The notes below the pieces were generated by a model. It searched no databases. It had not been told where the DNA came from and was given only the letters and a program-made list of their open reading frames with translations. From Planctomycetota bacterium (GTDB taxonomy: Bacteria; Planctomycetota; UBA1135; GCA-002686595), in the NCBI GenBank assembly GCA_016872795.1, contig VGYZ01000011.1, positions 1 through 62,447 on the forward strand: a stretch of 62,447 bases of DNA, read 5' to 3'. The translations under genes and the position numbers were made by a program. Shown one piece after another: positions 57,142 to 62,447 of this stretch; position 1 is the first letter of the stretch, and the number at the start of each line of letters is the position of its first letter.

Positions 57142-57834
57142 TCACCTCCCTCGCGGGCCGCCTTCGAGCTTGGCGCGGTAGTGGTGCGTGAGCAGGGCGA
57201 TGGCGAGACCGCCGATCAGGCCGGGGGCGATCCAGACGGCGAGGCCGGGAATCACGCTCCGAAATGCGGCTGGGGTGTGGCGGTAATTGACGACGAAAAA
57301 GGCGGTCAATGTGCCGATGCAGGCGACCAGCATTCCGAACAGGTGCTCGTACCACCACCAAAAGCGGCTCGACGGGGCGCGGCCGAGGACAAATGCAAAG
57401 CGCAGGCCGAAGACGATGTTGAGCGCGCCGAAGATCGCGATGAGCAGCATGGCGCCTTGGAGGAAGTAGGCGACAGCGAGGGCGCCGGAGAGGAGCAGCG
57501 CGGCGGCGGCGATCCAGTCAGGGAGCGAGCGGCTGCGCGCGTCGCGACCCTTGCGGCGCAGGACTGCGATCCCCCACCATGTGGCGGCGGCGGACTGGAT
57601 CGCCACGAGCGCGAGCAGCAGGGGTCCCTGCGGCGCTTCCGGGCGTTCAGCGAGGCGCAGGCAGCTCGCGCACACCGCGCTCGTCGATGCGCACGCCATC
57701 GCCCATGTGAATACGCGGCCCACTTTGCGGTGAACGGCCCCGCCCTTGCGGCTGAACATCGGAATCCACATCGCGCCGAACGCGATCGCACCGGTGAGCG
57801 CGTGCAGGCGAATGACGACATCCGTGAAGCTCAT
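57142..57834 (-). CDS. DUF2306-like integral membrane protein
   Basis: 230 aa with seven or so hydrophobic segments: VIRLHALTGAIAFGAMWIPM, KVGRVFTWAMACASTSAVCA, IAAAALLLSGALAVAYFLQG and LFGMLVACIGTLTAFFVVN. The pattern HALTGAIAFG...KGGAVHRKVGRVF (His residues in the first and second helices, with an HR.xGR loop) is typical of the DUF2306 / predicted heme- or redox-linked membrane group. Function is unknown. The start at 57834 is divergent from the DPP4-type gene with 93 nt between. Confidence 0.7.
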   Translation of the reverse strand: MSFTDVVIRLHALTGAIAFGAMWIPMFSRKGGAVHRKVGRVFTWAMACASTSAVCASCLRLAERPEAPQGPLLLALVAIQSAAATWWGIAVLRRKGRDARSRSLPDWIAAAALLLSGALAVAYFLQGAMLLIAIFGALNIVFGLRFAFVLGRAPSSRFWWWYEHLFGMLVACIGTLTAFFVVNYRHTPAAFRSVIPGLAVWIAPGLIGGLAIALLTHHYRAKLEGGPRGR

Positions 57835-57927
57835 GTGCGCGGAAGTTAGGCCTGGCTCCCCGAAGGTGCAATGCGGCGCCCTGCCGCTCGCCGCACTCGG
57901 GCGTGGGCGGGCGGCTAAACTGCCGCG

Positions 57928-60018
57928 ATGAAGACGCATCGCATCGGCACGCTGGTTCTCGCGGCACTCCTCTCGGTTTCGTCGGTCGCTCGGGCGCAGG
58001 ATCGGCTGAAGTCGATGCCGGGGTACGAGCGCTATCAGGCGGCGGGGAAGAAGGCGGCGGGCGCGTGGAAGTCGGGTGCGCTCGGCGTCGAGTGGGAGGA
58101 GAGCGGCAAGGCGCTGCAGTATCGGCGAGATGGCAAGACGCTGCGCTACGAGCTCGGAGCGGCGGAGGTGGTGGAGGCGCCGAAGGAGGCGCGCGAGGAG
58201 AAGCGCGGCGAGCAGGGCGCGCGGCGCGGGCCGGCGCCGGAGCGCGGGCGGCAGTTCGCCAGCGCGCTCTCGCCGGACGGGAAGCTCGAGGCGTTCCACA
58301 AGGATCGCAACCTGTGGCTGCGCGAGGCGGGCGGCGCGAACGAGCGCGCGATCACGACCGACGGCGATGCAGCGCAGCGCACGAAGTACGCCATCGGCAG
58401 CTGGGTGTATGGCGAGGAGCTCGACCAGAACACGGCCATGTGGTGGTCGCCCGACAGCGCGAAGCTCGCGTTCTATCGCTTCGACGAGAGCGGCGTGCGC
58501 GACTTCTACCTGCAGCTCGACCAGACCAAGGTGCAGAGCACCATGGACATCGAGGCCTATCCGAAGGCGGGCAGCCCCAATCCCGTGGCTGAGCTCTACA
58601 TGCTCGACCTCGCGAGCGGCGCGATCACCAAGGTCGATGCGCGCGGCGGGGCGCCGTTCACGGATGAGGTCGTCGGGCACTATGTGTACGACATCGCGTG
58701 GACGCAGGACTCGCGCGAACTCCTGTTCCACCGCACGAATCGCTGGCAGAACGCGATGGAGCTCGTCGCGGCCGATCCGGCGAGCGGTGCGTGCCGCGTG
58801 GTCGTGCGCGAGGAGTGGCCGGACAGCTGGACCGAGAACTCGCCGTCGATGACATGGCTCGCGGACGGCGTGCGCTTCCTGTGGGTCTCCGAGCGCACGG
58901 GCTTCCGCAATTTCTACCTGTACGAGCTCTCCGGCAAGCTGCTCGCGACCGTCACGGCGCATCCGTTCGAGGTGTCGAGCGTCGTGCGCGTCGACGAGAG
59001 CTCGAACACGCTCTTCTACATGGCGCGCAGCGGCGACAACCACATGAAGCTGCAGCTGCACCGCGTCGGCCTCGACGGCACGGGCGACCGGCGGCTCACG
59101 GATCCGGCGCTGAATCACTCGGTGACGCTCGCACCCGATGGCGCGCACTTCGTCGATGTGGCGCAGGCGCACGCGACGCCGCCCGCGACGCGGCTCGTCG
59201 ATGCGGAGGGCAAGCTCGTGCGCGAGCTCGCGGCGAGCGACCTCGCCGAGTTCGAGAAGCAGGGCTATCGCCGCGTCGAGCTCTTCACCTACAAGGCCGG
59301 CGACGGCACGAGCGACCTGCACGGCCTGCTGCACTTCCCCTCCGACTTCGATCCGGCGCGCAAGTACCCGCTGCTCGTCAGCGTCTATGCGGGCCCGGCG
59401 ACCAACGGCGCCAAGGAGACATTCACGACGCCCAGCGGGCTCACGGAGTACGGCTTCCTCTACGCCACGCTCGACTCGCGCAGCGCAGCGGGCCGCGGCA
59501 AGCGCTTCCTCGACGCGATCTATCGCAAGCTCGGCACGGTCGAGATCGATGACCAAGCGGCCGGCGTGAAGGAGCTCGCGAAGCGCGCCTATGTCGACGG
59601 CGCGAAGGTCGGCATCTTCGGCACGTCCTACGGCGGCTATGTCTCCGCGCTCGCGCTCCTGCGGCACCCCGACACCTTCGCGGCCGCGGTCGCGTGCTCG
59701 GCGGTCACCGACTGGCGCCACTACGACACGATCTACACCGAGCGCTACATGCGCACCCCGGAGGTCAACGCCGAGGGCTACGACGCCGGCAGCGCGGTCA
59801 AGCTCGCGGCGAACCTGAAGGGGCGGCTGATGCTCTTCTACGGCACCGCCGACAACAATGTGCACCCCAACAACACGATGCAGCTCGTGGCGGCGCTGCA
59901 GCGCGCGGGGAAGAGCTTCGAGCTGCAGGCCGGGCCGGATGTCGGCCACGCAGCCATGAACCCCGAGCGCATGATGGAGTTCTTCATCGAGAACCTCGTG
60001 CTGCGCGGCTCGCCCTGA
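57928..60018 (+). CDS. exported prolyl dipeptidyl peptidase, S9B (DPP4) family
   Basis: 696 aa. Signal peptide MKTHRIGTLVLAALLSVSSV ending in ARAQD. A beta-propeller of the DPPIV N-terminal type follows (WVYGEELDQNTAMWWSPDSA and FYRFDESGVRDFYL). The Glu pair in YGEEL is at the place that binds the free N-terminus in DPP4. The C-terminal alpha/beta-hydrolase domain has the nucleophile Ser in FGTSYGGYVSALALLRHP, the Asp in YGTADNNVHPNNTM and the His in DVGHAAMNPE. It removes Xaa-Pro dipeptides from peptides in the periplasm or outside (family knowledge); the products may feed the POT importer. Confidence 0.93.
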   Translation: MKTHRIGTLVLAALLSVSSVARAQDRLKSMPGYERYQAAGKKAAGAWKSGALGVEWEESGKALQYRRDGKTLRYELGAAEVVEAPKEAREEKRGEQGARRGPAPERGRQFASALSPDGKLEAFHKDRNLWLREAGGANERAITTDGDAAQRTKYAIGSWVYGEELDQNTAMWWSPDSAKLAFYRFDESGVRDFYLQLDQTKVQSTMDIEAYPKAGSPNPVAELYMLDLASGAITKVDARGGAPFTDEVVGHYVYDIAWTQDSRELLFHRTNRWQNAMELVAADPASGACRVVVREEWPDSWTENSPSMTWLADGVRFLWVSERTGFRNFYLYELSGKLLATVTAHPFEVSSVVRVDESSNTLFYMARSGDNHMKLQLHRVGLDGTGDRRLTDPALNHSVTLAPDGAHFVDVAQAHATPPATRLVDAEGKLVRELAASDLAEFEKQGYRRVELFTYKAGDGTSDLHGLLHFPSDFDPARKYPLLVSVYAGPATNGAKETFTTPSGLTEYGFLYATLDSRSAAGRGKRFLDAIYRKLGTVEIDDQAAGVKELAKRAYVDGAKVGIFGTSYGGYVSALALLRHPDTFAAAVACSAVTDWRHYDTIYTERYMRTPEVNAEGYDAGSAVKLAANLKGRLMLFYGTADNNVHPNNTMQLVAALQRAGKSFELQAGPDVGHAAMNPERMMEFFIENLVLRGSP

Positions 60019-60042
60019 GCGATTCGGCTGGGTTTCTGTCGG

Positions 60043-60091
60043 CGCCCTATGGACGGCGCGGGTTGTCACGCCCTATGGTGCGGAATGTCAC
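60043..60091 (+). promoter_or_regulatory. direct repeats in front of the MocR-type regulator gene
   Basis: CGCCCTATGG occurs at 60043-60052 and again at 60069-60078 (26 bp apart), each followed by a TGTCAC (60064-60069 and 60086-60091). Direct repeats just upstream of the own gene are the usual binding sites of MocR/PdxR regulators (family knowledge), so autoregulation is likely but not shown. Confidence 0.45.
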
Positions 60092-60113
60092 GATCCAAAG
60101 ACGAGACACCTCC

Positions 60114-61514
60114 ATGACAAGCTGGCATCCGCACATCGAGAAGGGCGACGAGCCCCTCTATGTCACCATCGCGACGGCCCTCTACCGTGACATTCAGGAG
60201 GGCCGCCTCGCCCCCGGCACCCGCCTCCCGACCCACCGCGCCCTCGCCCGACGGCTCGAGTGCAATGTCGGCACCATCACCCGCGCCTACGCCGAGGCCG
60301 CCCGCCGTGGCCTGATCGACGGCGAAGTGGGTCGCGGCAGCTTCGTGCGCCACCCCGCCGCTCGGGGTCGCCTGACCGCCCCGCCGCCCGAGTCGATCCC
60401 CGAAGGACTCGTCGACCTCGCCTTCAACCTGCCCGCGGGCGGGCCGAGCAGCGCCGAGCGCTCCGAGGCCTTGGCCGGGCTCGCGGCGCGAGCGGACCTC
60501 GATGGCCTCTTCACCGGCTACCACCTGCAGGGACTGCCCGCCCACCGCGCGGCCGGCGCGCGCTGGCTCGCCGAGCGCGGCGTGACCTGCGCGCCGGAGC
60601 GCATCCTCATCACGGGCGGCGCCCAGCACGCGCTCGCCGTCGCGCTCGCGACCTGCGGCCAGCCCGGCGACATGATCCTCGCCGAAGCGCTCACCTACAC
60701 GGGCCTCAAGCCGCTCGCGCGACTCTTGGGCCAGCGCCTGCAGCCGGTCGAGCTCGACCTGCAGGGCATCGTGCCCGCCGCGTTCGAGGCCGCGTGCGTC
60801 GGCAAAGAAGTGCGCGCGCTCTATGTGCAGCCGACATCGCAGAACCCGACCGCGGTGACGCTGCCGCGCGCGCGCCGCGAAGAACTCGTCGCCATCGCGC
60901 GGCGCCACGATGTCGCGCTCGTCGAAGATGACACCTACGGCTTCGTCGACGCGTCGGGCACGCCGACGCTCGCGAGCCTCGCGCCCGAGCGCACCTACCA
61001 CTTCACGAGCCTCTCGAAGAGCGTCTCGTCGGGCCTGCGCGTCGGTTACCTGCTGCCGCCCGCGGGCTCCGACGATGTGCTCGAGCGCGCGATCGGCGCC
61101 GTGACCGCGATCGGTTGGACCGCGGCGCCGCTCGTCACCGAGCTCGCGACGCGCTGGATCGAGTCCGGCGTCGCACGCCGCGTCGCTGCGGAGAAGCGCG
61201 GCGAAGCGCGCGCACGACAGGAGCTCGCGCGCCGCATCCTCGGCGACATTCGCACGCCGTCTGGACACGACGGTTGCCACCTGTGGCTCGAGCTGCCCGA
61301 CCCGTGGAGCGCCAACGAGTTCGTCGCGCGCGCGCAGCTCGCGGGTGCGGCGGTCTCGAGCGCGGAAGCGTTCGTCGTCGGTCGTGGCAATGTGCCGCAT
61401 GCGGTGCGCGTGTGCCTCTCGACGCCGCGTACGCGCGCGGAGCTCGAGCGCGGCCTCTCCGCTCTCGCCGCGACGCTGCGCTCGACGCCTGCCAACGCTC
61501 CGGCGCTCGTCTGA
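60114..61514 (+). CDS. MocR-type regulator: GntR winged helix fused to an aminotransferase fold
   Basis: 466 aa. The N-terminus is a GntR winged helix (PLYVTIATALYRDIQEGRLA, THRALARRLECNVGTITRAY and GLIDGEVGRGSFV). A fold-type I aminotransferase domain follows (ILITGGAQHALAVALATCGQ, VQPTSQNPTAVTLPRARREE and VEDDTYGFVD), with the PLP Lys in HFTSLSKSVSSGLRVGYLL. MocR proteins sense PLP or amino-group compounds and control vitamin B6, GABA, taurine or ectoine genes. The target is not evident: no such pathway gene is adjacent. The ATG at 60114 starts at the family N-terminus. Confidence 0.92.
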   Translation: MTSWHPHIEKGDEPLYVTIATALYRDIQEGRLAPGTRLPTHRALARRLECNVGTITRAYAEAARRGLIDGEVGRGSFVRHPAARGRLTAPPPESIPEGLVDLAFNLPAGGPSSAERSEALAGLAARADLDGLFTGYHLQGLPAHRAAGARWLAERGVTCAPERILITGGAQHALAVALATCGQPGDMILAEALTYTGLKPLARLLGQRLQPVELDLQGIVPAAFEAACVGKEVRALYVQPTSQNPTAVTLPRARREELVAIARRHDVALVEDDTYGFVDASGTPTLASLAPERTYHFTSLSKSVSSGLRVGYLLPPAGSDDVLERAIGAVTAIGWTAAPLVTELATRWIESGVARRVAAEKRGEARARQELARRILGDIRTPSGHDGCHLWLELPDPWSANEFVARAQLAGAAVSSAEAFVVGRGNVPHAVRVCLSTPRTRAELERGLSALAATLRSTPANAPALV

Positions 61515-61520
61515 AGCATG

Positions 61521-61558
61521 CGAGGCGCGAGCGCTCGCATCGGAGCGCCCGCGCCTCG
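61521..61558. terminator. bidirectional terminator between convergent genes
   Basis: Perfect 8-bp inverted repeat CGAGGCGC (61521-61528) and GCGCCTCG (61551-61558), in the 65-bp gap between the MocR-type gene and the convergent cupredoxin-like gene. Inner complementary bases extend the stem. Confidence 0.55.
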
Positions 61559-61579
61559 TGCGTGAAATGCAGTGGCGGC

Positions 61580-62447
61580 TCAGCGCTTGCCGCGGCCGCC
61601 CTTCTTCTCGCCGCCGAGCTTCACTTCGACCGGAGTGACATTGCCCGCGGCGTCGACCACGAGCGTCGCCTCGGCCTTGCCTAGCTTCTCGTGCCAAAAG
61701 CGCGCCTTGTGCTCGCCAGGCGGCAGGCCCGTCAGCGTGAACGCCCCCTCGGCATCCGTCAGCGCGAAGTGATTCGTGTTGACGACGATCAGCCACGAGT
61801 TCATCCACGGGTGGATGTCGCACTTGATCTCGATGCGGTCTTCCTTGTCGAGCTTCTGCGACTCGAACGCGCCCGCGCCGACCATCTTGTTGAGCCCCTC
61901 GTTCTTCGAGGGATAGCTGTGGACATTGTGCGAAATCGCATCGGAGTTGCGGTACTCGACCGTCGTGCCCACGGGAACGATCGCGATATGCGGCTCGAAA
62001 CGGCAGGTCTTCTGGTCGAGCACGAGCGGCTTGTCCGCAGCCTTCACCGCCGCGCGCGCGAGCTCCACCGTGACGACGACATTCGCGATGCCGCCGTTCG
62101 CGCCGACGAGCAGGCCCTGGTCCTGCGTGTCGACGCTGCCGCAGCCGTCGGACTTCGCGGCGTCGATCACGAGCGGCTTCGGCGCGGGCTTCTCGCCGTC
62201 GAAGAGCACGCGACCGCTGCTCGGAAGTTGCTCCGGCGCGGGCGCCGGAGCCATCTCGACCTGCTTCGCCGGCTCGCTCACTTCCGCGGGCTTCGCCAAC
62301 GCGGCGACGCCGGGGAAGTCGGGCGCAATGCGCGTCGCGCGAAAGATCGCGCGCGCGTCGGCGGGGCCACCGCCACCGCCCGGCCCGCGTCCCCCACCCG
62401 GAGGGCCGCGACGATCTCCGCCCGGCGGACCGCGACGGTCTCCATCC
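61580..62447 (-). CDS. exported cupredoxin-like protein, N-terminus cut by the window edge
   Basis: At least 289 residues are visible; the frame is open to the window edge and the start is outside (the TTG near 62299 is not needed). The upstream part is Gly/Arg/Pro-rich (GDRRGPPGG repeated twice). A cupredoxin-like domain follows, with IVPVGTTVEYRNSDAISHNV, NVHSYP and the copper-site end IEIKCDIHPWMNSWLIV. The His in SHNVHSY, Cys and His in CDIHP and Met in WMNSW match type 1 copper ligands. The C-terminus is a small carboxypeptidase-regulatory-like segment (FTLTGLPPGEHKARFWHEKL) and a basic tail. It is probably a periplasmic electron carrier or copper-binding protein. Confidence 0.78.
   Translation of the reverse strand, partial: DGDRRGPPGGDRRGPPGGGRGPGGGGGPADARAIFRATRIAPDFPGVAALAKPAEVSEPAKQVEMAPAPAPEQLPSSGRVLFDGEKPAPKPLVIDAAKSDGCGSVDTQDQGLLVGANGGIANVVVTVELARAAVKAADKPLVLDQKTCRFEPHIAIVPVGTTVEYRNSDAISHNVHSYPSKNEGLNKMVGAGAFESQKLDKEDRIEIKCDIHPWMNSWLIVVNTNHFALTDAEGAFTLTGLPPGEHKARFWHEKLGKAEATLVVDAAGNVTPVEVKLGGEKKGGRGKR

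Noticed and set aside
57142-60069. A minus-strand frame of about 975 codons across the DPP4-type gene
   Set aside because: It is the antisense of the clear exported peptidase; only the part below 57834 is a real membrane protein gene.

Overview
The window is very GC-rich, gene-dense DNA with short gaps and many 1-4 nt start/stop overlaps. Features such as outer-membrane porins, export signals on many proteins, secreted proteins sharing a C-terminal domain that I associate with planctomycete genomes, a ProS of the archaeal/eukaryal type and large families of exported amidohydrolases suggest a Gram-negative-type environmental bacterium, most likely a planctomycete (inference; no rRNA or other phylogenetic marker is present). 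No tRNA, rRNA, CRISPR array, phage or intact insertion sequence was seen.

Layout. 1-1.8 kb: partial pseB-type sugar nucleotide dehydratase, a gene-poor stretch, the truncated C-terminus of a polytopic membrane protein, and a decayed IS91-family transposase remnant. 1.8-6 kb: glyoxylate shunt pair aceB-aceA, with an unusually long isocitrate lyase. 6.5-8.5 kb: a secreted protein gene facing the broken relic of a second gene with the same C-terminal domain. 8.5-19.2 kb: housekeeping and mixed genes: POT peptide transporter, saccharopine-dehydrogenase-like enzyme, proS, cardiolipin synthase, pirin, MOSC protein, a D-Ala-D-Ala-ligase-like ATP-grasp enzyme, a zinc metallopeptidase and a TrpD2-like protein.

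19.4-34.3 kb is the most striking region: ten head-to-tail genes on the minus strand (called A1 to A10 from low to high coordinate; transcription runs A10 to A1) that encode eleven amidohydrolase-family domains, nearly all with export signals. Only A3, A4 and A5 keep the metal-binding residues of the family; the other eight domains have lost the HxH motif and most other ligands and look like pseudoenzymes. Several carry Lys/Glu/Asp-rich insertions at the same structural position. This looks like one co-transcribed, periplasmic or surface system of active and inactive paralogues.

34.6-43.3 kb: an unknown protein, a membrane-anchored protein with carboxypeptidase-regulatory-like repeats, a SulP transporter with a beta-carbonic anhydrase (probable bicarbonate uptake), and two outer-membrane channel proteins. 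43.3-45.5 kb: a sulfur-relay operon, TusA-like, DsrE-like, and a TusA domain fused to a zinc-dependent MetE-type methyltransferase. 45.5-51.8 kb: a compact (deoxy)nucleoside catabolic operon on the minus strand, deoB-deoA-nucleoside transporter-purine nucleoside phosphorylase-rpiB-deoC, in which RpiB has a long N-terminal extension like those of microcompartment enzymes. 51.8-62.4 kb: a small unknown protein, a lipoprotein with a peptidase motif, a diguanylate cyclase, an atypical transketolase, a DUF2306-like membrane protein, an exported DPP4-type peptidase, a MocR-type regulator with direct repeats before it, and a partial exported cupredoxin-like protein.

A window-wide composition signal is also visible: the tetranucleotide ACGT is strongly avoided, to the point that Tyr, Asn, Asp and His codons switch from NAC to NAT when the next codon begins with GT.
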